DNA of 64,000 nucleotides from Paralithodes platypus (GCA_032716605.1 CM064517.1:20415138-20479137), one strand, 5' to 3'. Numbered from the stretch's first letter, positions 9,603 to 21,111 are shown. Notes: generated by a model from the letters alone, not told the origin. Numbers and translations: made by a program.

Positions 9603-10254
9603 AGGGGGTATAAATCAACGAGTTATTTTTTTACAAGCAGCCTAGTAAGGACCATAAGGGCTGTTGTTGCTTGCCTTCCTTTGTATTGGTACATGGAGCT
9701 GTCACATAATTTATTGACCAACTGTATAGGACAAATGACATCCCCAACATTATCTCTCCTGGATATACCGAGACTGAACATCGCATGATAATAATAATAA
9801 TAATGCAGTTATGATTATATTTTGTTTGTGTGTGTTCATTGTTTGCTGATGTGTTTTGTGTTGTTCCTATTCTGGCTTTGTCTTGAGTCGGCCACCCTTC
9901 CCCCCAAAAAAAAAAATAGTGGGGATTGGGCCTGAGTATAATTATAGATAAATAGATAGATAGATGATTATATGACCAATGTAATGAGCTACAGAGACAG
10001 GGTGGAGACAGGGAAGGAACAGATACGCTCCAAACATAGGTAGTAATTTGACTTATTGGATTTTCGAAGTGCTGTTATTCACTTCCTCACAAATATGCCT
10101 TGTATAAATATGATAAGATTGAAAATGTAGACAAAAAATAATGGAAAAGCGAGGTCTCAATAAATTGCTACACTCAACTTGTGAAATACGATATGTTGTT
10201 ACGTTTCTGAATATCTTAGGTTATTTCTCAGAATTGTAATGGAATTTGAAAGGT
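9603..10254. other. No gene; family G 3' tail near 9840-9975
   Basis: GAGTCGGCCACCCTTCCCCC, a poly-A run, GTGGGGATTGGGCCTGAGTA and (ATAGA)n recur in part at 57060-57160 and, reversed, near 25930 and 60105. This looks like the 3' end of a retroposon with a (TAGA)n tail. Nothing recognised in the rest. Confidence 0.45.
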
Positions 10255-10675
10255 CACTAAAATGTATACCAACATCAGGTAGTAAAGGAAAGATGTTATA
10301 CAGAAATGTATACCAACATCAGGTAGTAAAGGAAAGATGTTATACAGAAATGTATACCAACATCAGGTAGTAAAGGAAGATGTTATACAGAAATGTATAC
10401 CAACATCAGGTAGTAAAGGAAAGATGTTATACAGAAATGTATACCAACATCAGGTAGTAAAGGAAAGATGTTATACAGAAATGTATACCAACATCAGGTA
10501 GTAAAGGTAAGATGATATACAGAAATGTATACCAACATCAGGTAGTAAAGGTAAGATGTTATACAGAAATGTATACCAACATCAGGTAGTAAAGGTAAGA
10601 TGATATACAGAAATGTATACCAACATCAGGTAGTAAATGTATACCAACATCAGGTAGTAAAGGAAAGATGTTATA
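10255..10675 (+). repeat. 44-bp tandem array
   Basis: About nine copies of a 44-bp unit containing TATACCAACATCAGGTAGTA and AAGGAAAGATGTTATACAG. Later units have GGTAAGATG and near 10625 one unit is shortened. A minus-strand frame reading LLPDVGIH repeats only reflects the array. Confidence 0.93.
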
Positions 10676-10705
10676 GAGAAAGTTACCACCATATTTTGGA
10701 TAATG

Positions 10706-10835
10706 AGTTAGACGGTTGGCTAAATGTGTACATTTTTCGATAGAAAAATGTCTCCGGCGAAGTCGGATTTCTCCATAAAATGCTGGCTCGCTATCGCTCA
10801 CCAGCAAAAAATCGACACCTGGATGTGGATAAATG
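10706..10835 (-). mobile_element. Family B MITE, partial, split by family A
   Basis: Holds the B segment CTCCGGCGAAGTCGGATTTC, CGCTATCGCTCACCAGC and ACACCTGGATG, ending GTCTTAA. The continuing B sequence (CTGAATGGGGCCGAATGG) reappears at about 11212-11230, after the family A copy. Confidence 0.65.
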
Positions 10836-11211
10836 TCTTAAGGGAGCCCAGACGGTATTGTGCAGCATAATTTTACTGATTCGGCTCAATGGTTTAAGGA
10901 GGGGGTTTAGTTTGCTCTCTAAACCTCTATCAAACTTAAAAAAAAACACCCACAAGACCCCCATTCGATATAAATTTGTACATTTTTCGGTAGTAAAATT
11001 TCCCGGCCGAAGGCCGATTCCTCTTCAAATACAGGCTCGCTTTCGCTCGCCAGGAAAAAAATCGACACCTAAATGTCACGTAAGGTCTTAATATTGGCAA
11101 AGAAATGGGGCAAAATGTCTGAAAATCCCCAAACTAACGGAACGAACGTCTTAAAACCTCAAAACTAATATGCTAAACATGAGGGAGAAGGGTGTCCAGA
11201 AAAACCAACTG
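10836..11211 (-). mobile_element. Family A MITE nested in family B
   Basis: Carries the A modules in reverse: AACCTCTATCAAACTTAAA, CCGGCCGAAGGCCG, CGCTTTCGCTCGCCAGG, ATCGACACCTAAATG, TAAACATGAGGGAGAA. It begins at TTAAGGGAGCCCAGACGGTA, the flank shared with 5890-5940. The B sequence on both sides indicates insertion at the B-internal GTCTTAA. Confidence 0.65.
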
Positions 11212-11345
11212 CTGAATGGGGCCGAATGGAAACATAGACCAGACTTGGAGCATAACAATAAAGTAATCTTATCAGTGCCCATAGAGGAACGTGGAAATAA
11301 TAATGGCCTTAAAACCTAAGCATGAAGAAATATATAAATCCTTCT

Positions 11346-11565
11346 TTAACCCCTACTGTACCGGCGACGTCCTTCTAACTTTATTCTGGCCACTACTAGA
11401 CGATTATATTCAGCTTTAAAAGGGCCTCTAGCAATTACCAGGCTTTGATCTAGCTCTCTTAACTCTTTTCACTCCCACAGATCCTTCTTAAACTGCACAA
11501 AATCCTCTAAGTATTTCTAGAAAAAAAATGAAAAAGACGTCGCTGGTATAGAAAGGGGGTAATTA
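11346..11565. mobile_element. Family C MITE
   Basis: TTAACCCCTACTGTACCGGC to GCTGGTATAGAAAGGGGGTAA, with mirrored GACGTCC / AAGACGTC and ACTAGACGATTATATTCAG blocks. The right TTAA has changed to GTAATT. Confidence 0.7.
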
Positions 11566-11802
11566 TAGGGAAAAGGCTCGCATCCTTATTTGTCATGTTT
11601 TTTCCTCCAGATTTTGAGATATGAGTGTTTTCATAGTTTTAGTTTACAAAATGGGTTGCCCTCACCCCCATGACTTATTGAAATCATCATCCATGTTGCC
11701 AGCAAGGGGTAAATATCGATTATACTCCATAATGAAGATGTTTGTAAACTACGAGGGTGTCCGAGGGAGCTGTGAGAGTGATTGGACTTTGCGTTTCTTC
11801 TG

Positions 11803-12252
11803 TTAACCCCTTCTGTACCGGAGACGTCTTTCTCATTTTAATTTAGCTATATTAAGACGATTTTGTGCAGCTTAAAAATGATCTATGGTAGTAAGAAGGA
11901 TTTAGTGAGATAGTTTGAAACCTGTTATTTGCTGGATGTCTTGTTTTAACCCTCTCCGACATATGACGCGATTTTGAGCCTATTGGGGATACCGGTACTT
12001 TAAAGCCTTTGTTACCATCAGGGGTATTTAGAAACCTTTAGTTTAGTTACTTTAACCTCTGCAGTTGTCTTTGAGTTAGCTGTGGGCAGAAAACTAATTT
12101 TGGAGAGGTAATTATAAGAGTGAGAGAACTCTCTTTCTTATTGCTAATCTGGCAACCTCTGCGTCATAAATGCGTGAAAGGGTTAATTAATATAATCGTC
12201 TAAAAGTAGCCAGAATAAAGTTAATGGGTGGCACTGGTACGGAACTGGTTAA
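11803..12252. mobile_element. Family C MITE split by family D
   Basis: Left half from TTAACCCCTTCTGTACCGGA; right half resumes at about 12187 (TTAATATAATCGTCTAAAAG) and ends GTACGGAACTGGTTAA. The two halves pair as inverted repeats, with the D element at 11946-12186 between them. Confidence 0.7.
11946..12186 (-). mobile_element. Family D MITE, piggyBac type, nested
   Basis: TTAACCCTCTCCGACATATG to AATGCGTGAAAGGGTTAA. The interior contains GGGCAGAAAACTAATTTTGG and AGAGAACTCTC, the reverse of the copies at 32847, 53631 and 53978. No coding frame. Confidence 0.75.
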
Positions 12253-12269
12253 TATCGGGTTATATATTT

Positions 12270-12410
12270 TATTAAATTTTTTATTAATTTCACCACAACA
12301 CCAAACACCTCCAATGAAATTAATGAAAGCATATATGTGATCCACCAGGATTCGAACCCAGGTTATCACACACAGATTTTTAGACACCTTAACCATTACA
12401 CCACCAAGAG
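12270..12410 (-). mobile_element. tRNA-derived SINE (family O), fullest copy
   Basis: On the minus strand: TTGGTGGTGTAATGGTTAAG (A-box region), CTGGGTTCGAATCCTGG (B box), GGATCACATATATGCTTTC, then GGTGTTTGGTGTTGTGGTGA and an AT-rich tail. The pol III boxes are well spaced, but the sequence runs into a conserved non-tRNA body shared with 4031 and 6246, so this is a SINE. Confidence 0.8.
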
Positions 12411-12552
12411 GGTTGATCAAAATTATTCTCCCACAGTGGATTACATATGAGTACAGTACAATGATTCTATAGACCTGTATTGTCCCTAATAATTAATTTA
12501 TAATAAGGCGGCGAGCCTTTTCTGAATAATTATCCAGGTCTCCACCACAATA

Positions 12553-12756
12553 CATAGTCCATTCGCTGTAAGTAGGCGATAAATCATGACCTCTATCCTC
12601 TGTAACTCAAAAAGGGCTTAAGCAAATTGGCTGTAAAGTTCCACATCTATACCTTGACTGACTCTTTCCACATGGTATAAATATTAGCTGGATTAATCAA
12701 GTCGTTTCTGAGTTACAGTGATTAGAGGTCATGATTCCTCGCCTACTTACATACCT
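12553..12756. mobile_element. Family F palindromic MITE, subfamily 1
   Basis: Mirrored ends: CCATTCGCTGTAAGTAGGCG, AATCATGACCTCTATCCTCT and GTAACTCAAAAAGGGCT on the left; GAGTTACAGTGATTAGAGG, TCATGATTCCTCGCCTACTT on the right. Related copies: 28329-28541, 46351-46549, and diverged ones at 35690 and 43472. Better copies are bounded by TATAG...CTATA, suggesting a TA target (Tc1/mariner-like; inference). 12757-13132 holds nothing recognised. Confidence 0.7.
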
Positions 12757-13132
12757 ATACCCTGTTTCTTTTCAACTGACGGTAAAATGCAAAGTTCCCA
12801 TCAAGATTTCTCCGTTATTTTGAAGATTTTGTAGTGAAATATGGTGCTAATTATATAAATTTGGTCTTAATATGGTGCAGAGACATAGTGGTTTCATATT
12901 GTTCCATTAAGTATCGATAAATTAGCTACTAAGGGATTCAATTTGCCGTCAGATGAAATGAAACAGTGTAGTATCTAACAAAAAAAAAGGAAGTTAGCAA
13001 ATCATGTTACAAGCACTAAATGATGGGTAATATAAAGTTAGGAGAGGGAGTAAAGAAGAGGTTCTATACATTTACCTACATTGCGATTTAACCCCTTAAT
13101 AAACCATCCTAACCACCTAACATAATAATAGC

Positions 13133-13546
13133 GTGGTGATGGGCTGGTCTATCAGAGTGAGAACTGAGCCTCTGCCATACCCATAGCTTACTCTGACTGT
13201 TCCTTTTACTTTTATATTTTCTAGATCTCAAGTGACGGCGTCTCTTCCGTGGATTGACCTCCCAATTTACCAAGATTGGAAGCCAAAGCGTCACATTTTT
13301 CCTTTGCCTCTCAACTTTCTCTTCATAATTGCTGAGGGGCACAGGGCCCTGGGTGGGGCTTTGGTTTCCCGGGCTTTTATGCACCCTCCTCAGCTCCCAG
13401 CCATGGAGTGGCTTGGGTCACCCAGGCTTTATTGTGGTCGGCAGGGAGGGTTCTGTGGGGGCGCTTGGTTATGGCCTTGGCCTTGCTCGAGGCCTTGGGG
13501 CTGTTCAGCCAGGCAGCTGGGGGAACAACAACAACAACAACAACAT
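13133..13546 (+). mobile_element. Family E retroposed repeat with (AAC)n tail, copy 2
   Basis: Near-identical to 329-760 over its length, including CTGAGGGGCACAGGGCC, GGGGGCGCT and the final GGGGAACAACAACAAC. Length differences are small indels. A 162-residue frame at 13232-13720 runs from this repeat into family B and is not a gene. Confidence 0.7.
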
Positions 13547-13585
13547 AATTATAGAGTTCTAAGGCCTCGGAAAACTATAAAGTGG

Positions 13586-13968
13586 TTAAGGGGGGGCATG
13601 TCACAGGCTTTTTTTTTTCTCTCTTGTATCCATGGCTTGTATCCATTCGGCCCCATTCAGCCAACTGTTTTAAGACGTTTAATCCCATTCAGGTGTCGAT
13701 TTCTTCCTGGCGAGCGATAGCGAGCCAGCATTGTATGGAGAAATCCGGCTTCGCCGGAGAAATTTTTCTATCGAAAAATTTATAAATTTAGCCTGCTGTC
13801 AAAACAAAAATATATACTGTATATGCTGGCTCACTACCGCTCGGCAGGAAAATATTGATACCTGGATGCGGGTAAACGTCTTAAAACAGTAGGCTGAATG
13901 GGGCCGAATGGATACAAGCCAGGGAGAGAGGGAGAGAAAGAGAAAAAAAGCGAGGTGGGCTCCCTTAA
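13586..13968 (+). mobile_element. Family B palindromic TTAA MITE
   Basis: TTAAGGGGGGGCATGTCACA to GTGGGCTCCCTTAA, TTAA at both ends. The stem TCCGGCTTCGCCGGA is perfect. Confidence 0.85.
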
Positions 13969-14570
13969 AGGATACACATTACATAGTCTGGGGTGGTGTT
14001 AGCTGGTCCAGGGGGAACGAGCATGCCCGGTGTGAGGAGACACACAAAAAGAGGTGTTATCTAAACGGAATCTGATGAATGAGAGAGAGATAGAGAGCTG
14101 CGTCTCTATCAACGCAAGTCGTCACGCCTGAGGGTTGGTTCCTTTCAACCAATAACAACATCCAAATACCCCATTAACTATAATACCTTGGCAAATTCCA
14201 TAGTAGCGGGAGCAATCTTTTTCCCACTCCCCTTCAATATCATAATTAGTTTCCTGTTTTCATTGTGTCCCTAATAATGATTACCTTCACTTGCCACAAC
14301 GATATTATAATATTTATCCTGATAGGTGGAGAGGGCATGAGGTATAGTATATCAGGGAAAGAGGGGGGGTTGAAATATGGGGTTGGGGTAGAACAGCTGA
14401 TAAGATCAAAACATACTGGAAGCTTAGCTGTGATTGGCAGGCTGGAAGTGAGTACGTCATCGCTGTGGATGACGTCACGACCCCACCAACTCGATCAATA
14501 AATTATCACTCCCGGTCCCTTGTCTTAATTTAAGAAATTGTTCCTATAATTAATAATAATTGCTGCAGCC
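13969..14570. other. No gene; CRE/CCAAT cluster near 14430-14480
   Basis: TGTGATTGGCAGG (inverted CCAAT), AGTACGTCATCG and GGATGACGTCACGACC lie within 50 bases, a promoter-like grouping. An earlier CAACCAATAACAAC and GTCGTCACGCC occur near 14120-14155. No open frame of quality follows. Confidence 0.45.
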
Positions 14571-15086
14571 TGATTATGTCCTCCCGCTGTAACCAACGCT
14601 CTTTATGTGATTATGTCCTCCCGCTGTAACCAACGCTCTTTATGTGATTATGTCCTCCCGCTGTAACCAACGCTCTTTATGTGATTATGTCCTCCCGCTG
14701 TAACCAACGCTCTTTATGTGATTATGTCCTCCCGCTGTAACCAACGCTCTTTATGTGATTATGTCCTCCCGCTGTAACCAACGCTCTTTATGTGATTATG
14801 TCCTCCCGCTGTAACCAACGCTCTTTATGTGATTATGTCCTCACGCTGTAACCAACGCTCTTTATGTGATTATGTCCTCCCACTGTAACCAACGCTCTTT
14901 ATGTGATTATGTCCTCCCGCTGTAACCAACGTTCTTTATGTGATTATGTCCTCCCGCTGTAACCAACGCTCTTTATGTGATTATGTCCTCCCGCTGTAAC
15001 CAACGCTCTTTATGTGATTATGTCCTCCCGCTGTAACCAACGCTCTTTATGTGATTATGTCCTCCCGCTGTAACCAACGCTCTTTC
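14571..15086 (+). repeat. 37-bp tandem array
   Basis: About 14 copies of TGATTATGTCCTCCCGCTGT plus AACCAACGCTCTTTATG, over 97% identical. A few single-base variants (TCACGC, CCCACTG, CGTTCT) mark individual units. Confidence 0.95.
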
Positions 15087-15334
15087 CCATATGTTCACAA
15101 TTCATATCGTCCCCAACTGTTGGTGTTTAAAACTGTTGAAGGTGGTAAAAGTAAACATCACTAAACACAGGAAACCAATTTAATGTTGAAGGGGAGTATG
15201 AAAAACATGGTCCCGCTAGCATGATCATGCTGTCAAGGCAGTGATAACATAATTACAGGTGCTGACCTATCAAATATAGTACATGTACCTAGTACCTAGT
15301 ACATAGGATACAAGACTAATCTACTGTATACCTA

Positions 15335-15760
15335 CCAGCTAGTGCGGGTTCCTAGTACCCAATGTGTAGGATATAAGACGAACCTTTACCTACCAGCTAG
15401 TGCATGTTCCTAGTAACACGAAATTTTCATTAACCTAACTGCACAACCTAACCTAACTTAACCTAGTGCCCTTAGTGGGGGCTGCAGCTCCCACACCTCC
15501 GCCGTTAGCACGTAGCTAGTGCAGGTTCCTAGTAACACGAAATTGGCATTAACCTAACCAAACAACCTAACCTAACTTTGCCTAGTGTCCTTAGTGGGGG
15601 CTGCCGCCCCCACACACCCTCTGTTAGCACGTAGCACGTAGCTAGTGCAGGTTCCTAGTAACACCAAATTGTCATTAACCTAACCAAACAACCTAACCTA
15701 ACTTAACTTAGTGTCCTTAGTGGGGGCTGCCACCCCCACACCCAGGCTGTTAGCACGTAC
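15335..15760 (+). repeat. About 120-bp tandem repeat with CCTAACC tracts and a GC hairpin
   Basis: Units starting AGCTAGTGCAGGTTCCTAGT at about 15395, 15514 and 15640 each contain CATTAACCTAAC, ACAACCTAACCTAACTT, CTTAGTGGGGGCTGC and a CCCCCAC hairpin arm, then GTTAGCACGTAG. The same CCTAACC plus hairpin module sits inside the GGT...ACC elements at 38970, 40498, 42582 and 44254. Confidence 0.8.
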
Positions 15761-15869
15761 AAATCCGACTAACTTCGGAGGTTTTATGATCAGCAAATAT
15801 AGTTCAGACTAACCTCTGACTATCGACGGTGGAAGTTCTGTTAATAATCCCGTGTAAAATATGTTCTAG

Positions 15870-16060
15870 TGCCCTCACACATCAAAAGTGACGTCACTGT
15901 CGTCACAAGCAGTTTCGCAACAACCAATAAAATGCCAAACATTAGTGTAACGTCACCGTTGCCACACGCAGTTCATTGACCAATAGAATATCAGCTTACA
16001 ACACAACATTCGGTTCGGCTGGCTCTTGTGTTGCGTCTACGGACTGTTTACGCAGTGATT
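15870..16060. promoter_or_regulatory. Candidate promoter cluster (CRE and CCAAT)
   Basis: AAAGTGACGTCACTG (a full palindromic CRE), ACAACCAATAAAATG, GTAACGTCACCG and TGACCAATAGAATATC fall within about 100 bases. CRE plus CCAAT at close spacing is a common polymerase II promoter signature. No start site or exon could be fixed downstream, and the next 370 bases up to family B at 16438 hold no recognisable coding sequence. Confidence 0.35.
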
Positions 16061-16437
16061 GTGTTGTATACTCAATTTACTAAGTTATTGTAGGATTATA
16101 TTAATTTCGTACCTGAACTCAAAAAATCTTTAACTCCATAGAAGCTATAACTAAAATTGTATTGTATTGTTTGGTTAGGGTAATGTATTTTTGTATCCAA
16201 AGGCAGTCAAAATAGACGGGAACATCATGGTGAGCGTCCGCGTAGTGTAAACAAGACGGGCGGTACACCCGGTAACTACATTCTTGCCTCAACTTCTTCC
16301 ACAGTTACCCTTAGGCGATCTACTCAACTCATTTGTACCGATAATAATACCCTCATGCTATTGGCTAATAAATATACAGAGAGAAAACAAACCGCACAGA
16401 TACTTTTCAACCATAATCATAATAATATTAGGGGGTC

Positions 16438-16810
16438 ACCTGTTTTTGTTTTATCTTTCTCTCCTTTTCTCTCTTTCTCTGGCTTGTATCCATTCGGCCC
16501 CATTAAGCCAACTGTTTTATGACGTTTATCCCCATCCAGGTGTCCATATCTTCCTGGCGAGCATAAGCGAGCCAGCATTGTATGGAGAAATCCGGCTTCG
16601 CCGGAGAAATTTTTCTATCGAAAAATTTACAAATTTAGTTTGCTGTCAAAACAAAAATATATATGCTGGCTCGCTACCGCTCGCCAGGAAAATATTGACA
16701 CCTGGATGGAGGTAAACGTCTTAACACAGTAGGCTGAATGGGGCCGAATTAATACAAGCCAAAGAGAGAGGGAGAGAAAGAGAAAAAAAAAGCGAGGTGG
16801 GCTCCCTTAA
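16438..16810 (+). mobile_element. Family B palindromic MITE
   Basis: ATTAGGGGGTCACCTG to GGTGGGCTCCCTTAA; the left TTAA has become TTAG. The centre keeps TCCGGCTTCGCCGGA and TTTTTCTATCGAAAAA. Confidence 0.8.
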
Positions 16811-18027
16811 AAAAAAAAAAAAGCATTCACTTACATGACTAATGAGATGATAGGCATTGCAGATTGTCCCCTGGCTGGTTGTAAACAGGATTGGAGGTGG
16901 AGACTGATAGCCTTAAACAAGCATTCAAGTTTTTCTTCTAGTCAACATGTAAGCGCTGGAACTCCTTCATCCCAAGCTTCAAGCTCCACGTGTCCAGATA
17001 TTTGGGGTCTTAACGCACACTCAACCAGAGTATGTACTGTATGGTCGAGGTTAATAAGTGTTGTCAGATATTTCACAAAGTTTCGGACACTGACTAATAC
17101 TTTGAGGGATAAGCACTTTTCCCAGTAACTATAAAGATACCAATAACACTTTTTGAGCGATAACCACTGGAATCTATGCCAACACTTAATACCCCCGATT
17201 GTACACACCAACGTAGTAGGTATATACACTTTGCACTCAACGACATAAGTTAGGGCCTAATTTTTCGAAGCTATCCCGAACAGAATCGAATCCTCTCACT
17301 TATTTGTTTACCTAATATTTAGTTAGGAGCTTCATTGTCCAGTTCGAGAGTTCATATTGGACCCGGATTTATGTCGTTGTGCGTACACTACCTTGAATTT
17401 GACTCTAGCACTCTTTCAAATCTGGGAGAGACACTTATTACAGGCAGCGTTTCCTTTTGTCTCCTTCATACTCATATGGCAACAAAAAGTGATGATCTCT
17501 CATATGATTGTTGATCGGTGTTTGGATTGTATGTGCTTCTTATGTGAAACTGTTGATTCACTTCAAATTGTTCATGGTAAAAAAAATAATCTTGCTCCCA
17601 TTCATTGTGAAAATGGTATGCTTAAGCCTTTTTCGCATTTGGTCCAGCATTCATTTCGTATTCAATTGACAACTTGCGAGTTTCAGGCTATACGGAATTT
17701 GGAGCCGTAACATCGCTATTAAACATAAATGCAATGATAGTTTAGGTTTCTGATGGATAAAAAGTAAGTATGTTAAATGGGGTTTTATGAATATACATAT
17801 ATGTACTAAAACTGTATTTTAGCTGGTAAATCAGATAAATATTGACGTGTAAAGCTCCACCTTCCTTATAGAACGAAAATGGCAAATGATCAATTGGTTG
17901 CATAGTTTGGATTGATAAAAAAAAAACACACACACAAACAAAAAGTAGTAGTAATAGTAGTAATAGTAGTAATAGTAGTAATAGCGCGAGTAGTACCATT
18001 TCCATAATCAGGTAAAGGTATTGAGGG
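16811..18027. other. No gene; weak LINE 3' scrap at 17385-17490
   Basis: GCACTCTTTCAAATCTGGGA, GAGACACTTATTACAGGCAG and CTTTTGTCTCC resemble the 3' end of the Jockey-like LINE (56330-56400). A 117-residue frame (17357-17710) overlaps this scrap and matches no family I know. An (AGT)n run lies at 17944-17988. Confidence 0.4.
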
Positions 18028-18035
18028 ATAACCTT

Positions 18036-18240
18036 GGTAAGATCCTGTGTAGCGGGAGGAACTGTTTTTCAGATGCCTATTTACTAAGAAACATTGAACA
18101 ATATCTTTAACCTAACCTAACCAAAACCTAACCTAGTATATTAGTGGACTATATATGAATGTATAATGTAAAAATATATTGTAACATTACCAAAATATTG
18201 AGATATAAGTACAGGTCCTCCCGCTACACAGGATTATACC
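18036..18240. mobile_element. GGT...ACC foldback element (family L), 8-bp target duplication
   Basis: GGTAAGATCCTGTGTAGCGG to CCGCTACACAGGATTATACC, inverted termini of about 25 bp. Flanks ATAACCTT and ATAAGCTT match at 7 of 8 bases. Removing the element restores the family M sequence GGGATAAGCCTTTACAACG, which confirms insertion. The interior contains TTTAACCTAACCTAACC and CCTAACCTAGTAT but not the GC hairpin. Second copy at 45396-45574. Confidence 0.8.
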
Positions 18241-18691
18241 ATAAGCTTTTACAACGTCAATACGAGAACATTCAATGAACCACGTAACATCAAACATCGA
18301 CTACTATGCACACGTCTGTCTACTACTCTATTCACTCAAGAGTTCTGGGGAGAACTGTTGCTACGATAAAGTTTCAATAATTCTGGTTAATATCAATGAA
18401 GACTGTTTCCAATACCAGAGACACTCCTCACACTTGCGGAAACGGCAGCTGACTGGAGCAAAGTGTTGACTGGAGAGAACAGTTGCCAAATAGAATTATC
18501 TCTAATTTTGAACATCATGCAGTACTCAATATTGCCTCGAATTTCAGCGCCAAATTTATTAATAGAGCATTTATCCCGTATTCTTAAACATATTAAAGCA
18601 TACACTCGCTTAGTTTTAGCTTATTACTGATGAAAACCTGTTGATCAATTTCCTGGCCATGAGGTAGCTAGCCGCCACCGCTGTCATGATG

Positions 18692-20907
18692 GACGGGAAT
18701 GGTTGTGGTCAGGTTACACCGCAAACAAGGGGACCCGCACAGCTGGTTCAGTGGTTCAGTGATGGTTGCTTAATGTGAATGGTTGTGGTCAGGTTCCACC
18801 GCAAACAAGGGGACCCGCACAGCTGGTTCAGTGGTTCAGTGATGGTTGCTTAATGTGAATGGTTGTGGTCAGGTTCCACCGCAAACAAGGGGACCCGCAC
18901 AGCTGGTTCAGTGGTTCAGTGATGGTTGCTTAATGTGAATGGTTGTGGTCAGGTTCCACCGCAAACAAGGGGACCCGCACAGCTGGTTCAGTGGTTCAGG
19001 TTCCAACGCAAACAAGGGGACCCGCAGAGCTGGTTCAGTGGTTCAGTGATGGTTGCTTAATGTGAATGGTTGTGGTCAGGTTCCAGCGCAAACAAGGGGA
19101 CCCGCACAGCTGGTTCAGTGGTTCAGTGATGGTTGCTTAATGTGAATGGTTGTGGTCAGGTTCCAACGCAAACAAGGGGACCCGCACAGCTGGTTCAGTG
19201 GTTCAGTGATGGTTGCTTAATGTGAATGGTTGTGGTCAGGTTCCAACGCAAACAAGGGGACCCGCACAGCTGGTTCAGTGGTTCAGTGATGGTTGCTTAA
19301 TGTGAATGGTTGTGGTCAGGTTCCAACGCAAACAAGGGGACCCGCACAGCTGGTTCAGTGGTTCAGTGATGGTTGCTTAATGTGAATGGTTGTGGTCAGG
19401 TTCCAACGCAAACAAGGGGACCCGCACAGCTGGTTCAGTGGTTCAGTGATGGTTGCTTAATGTGAATGGTTGTGGTCAGGTTCCAACGCAAACAAGGGGA
19501 CCTGCACAGCTGGTTCAGTGGTTCAGTGATGGTTGCTTAATGTGAATGGTTGTGGTCAGGTTCCAACGCAAACAAGGGGACCCGCACAGCTGGTTCAGTG
19601 GTTCAGTGATGGTTGCTTAATGTGAATGGTTGTGGTCAGGTTCCAACGCAAACAAGGGGACCCGCACAGCTGGTTCAGTGGTTCAGTGATGGTTGCTTAA
19701 TGTGAATGGTTGTGGTCAGGTTCCACCGCAAACAAGGGGACCCGCACAGCTGGTTCAGTGGTTCAGTGATGGTTGCTTAATGTGAATGGTTGTGGTCAGG
19801 TTCCACCGCAAACAAGGGGACCCGCACAGCTGGTTCAGTGGTTCAGTGATGGTTGCTTAATGTGAATGGTTGTGGTCAGGTTCCACCGCAAACAAGGGGA
19901 CCCGCACAGCTGGTTCAGTGGTTCAGTGATGGTTGCTTAATGTGAATGGTTGTGGTCAGGTTCCACCGCAAACAAGGGGACCCGCACAGCTGGTTCAGTG
20001 GTTCAGTGATGGTTGCTTAATGTGATTGGTTGTGGTCAGGTTCCAACGCAAACAAGGGGACCCGCACAGCTGGTTCAGTGGTTCAGTGATGGTTGCTTAA
20101 TGTGAATGGTTGTGGTCAGGTTCCACCGCAAACAAGGGGACCCGCACAGCTGGTTCAGTGGTTCAGTGATGGTTGCTTAATGTGAATGGTTGTGGTCAGG
20201 TTCCAACGCAAACAAGGGGACCCGCACAGCTGGTTCAGTGGTTCAGTGATGGTTGCTTAATGTGAATGGTTGTGGTCAGGTTCCAACGCAAACAAGGGGA
20301 CCCGCACAGCTGGTTCAGTGGTTCAGTGATGGTTGCTTAATGTGAATGGTTGTGGTCAGGTTCCACCGCAAACAAGGGGACCCGCACAGCTGGTTCAGTG
20401 GTTCAGTGATGGTTGCTTAATGTGAATGGTTGTGGTCAGGTTCCACCGCAAACAAGGGGACCCGCACAGCTGGTTCAGTGGTTCAGTGATGGTTGCTTAA
20501 TGTGAATGGTTGTGGTCAGGTTCCACCGCAAACAAGGGGACCCGCACAGCTGGTTCAGTGGTTCAGTGATGGTTGCTTAATGTGAATGGTTGTGGTCAGG
20601 TTCCACCGCAAACAAGGGGACCCGCACAGCTGGTTCAGTGGTTCAGTGATGGTTGCTTAATGTGAATGGTTGTGGTCAGGTTCCAACGCAAACAAGGGGA
20701 CCCGCACAGCTGGTTCAGTGGTTCAGTGATGGTTGCTTAATGTGAATGGTTGTGGTCAGGTTCCAACGCAAACAAGGGGACCCGCACAGCTGGTTCAGTG
20801 GTTCAGTGATGGTTGCTTAATGTGAATGGTTGTGGTCAGGTTCCACCGCAAACAAGGGGACCCGCACAGCTGGTTCAGTGATTCAGTGATGGTTGCTTAA
20901 TGTGAAT
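18692..20907 (+). repeat. 80-bp satellite array
   Basis: About 28 copies of an 80-bp unit: CCCGCACAGCTGGTTCAGTG, GTTCAGTGATGGTTGCTTAA, TGTGAATGGTTGTGGTCAGG, TTCCAMCGCAAACAAGGGGA. One short unit lies at 18960-19010. The main variable base is the A or C in TTCCAMCGC. It is bordered on the right by a decayed family C MITE. Confidence 0.97.
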
Positions 20908-21098
20908 TTATTCATAGATTACCCCATATAGCATAAACTACTTTTAGACGATTTTATGAAGCTTAAGTCGGATATATGATAGCTAAATTAACTAATTGAG
21001 ATAGTCTGCAGCCTTTTGATTGACAGAATCCTTAATAAGATTGTGTAATCGTTGCCAGAATAAATAGAGAAGGACGTCAGCGGTACAGAAGGGGTTAA
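20908..21098. mobile_element. Family C MITE, left end lost
   Basis: Contains TTTTAGACGATTTTATGAAG, TAACTAATTGAGATAGTCTG and the right end GACGTCAGCGGTACAGAAGG + GGTTAA. The left TTAACCCC is missing where the 80-bp array ends. Confidence 0.6.
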
Positions 21099-21111
21099 GA
21101 AATATCGCAAG

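Noticed and set aside
13232..13720. 162-residue frame
   Set aside because: Runs across the boundary of family E and family B repeats; both are non-coding in other copies.
15430..15730. Interstitial telomere
   Set aside because: CCTAACC runs are short and imperfect and always part of a larger module with a hairpin, so a telomere relic is unlikely.
17357..17710. 117-residue frame
   Set aside because: Overlaps a LINE 3' scrap, matches no known family, and has no supporting context such as splice sites or homologous copies.
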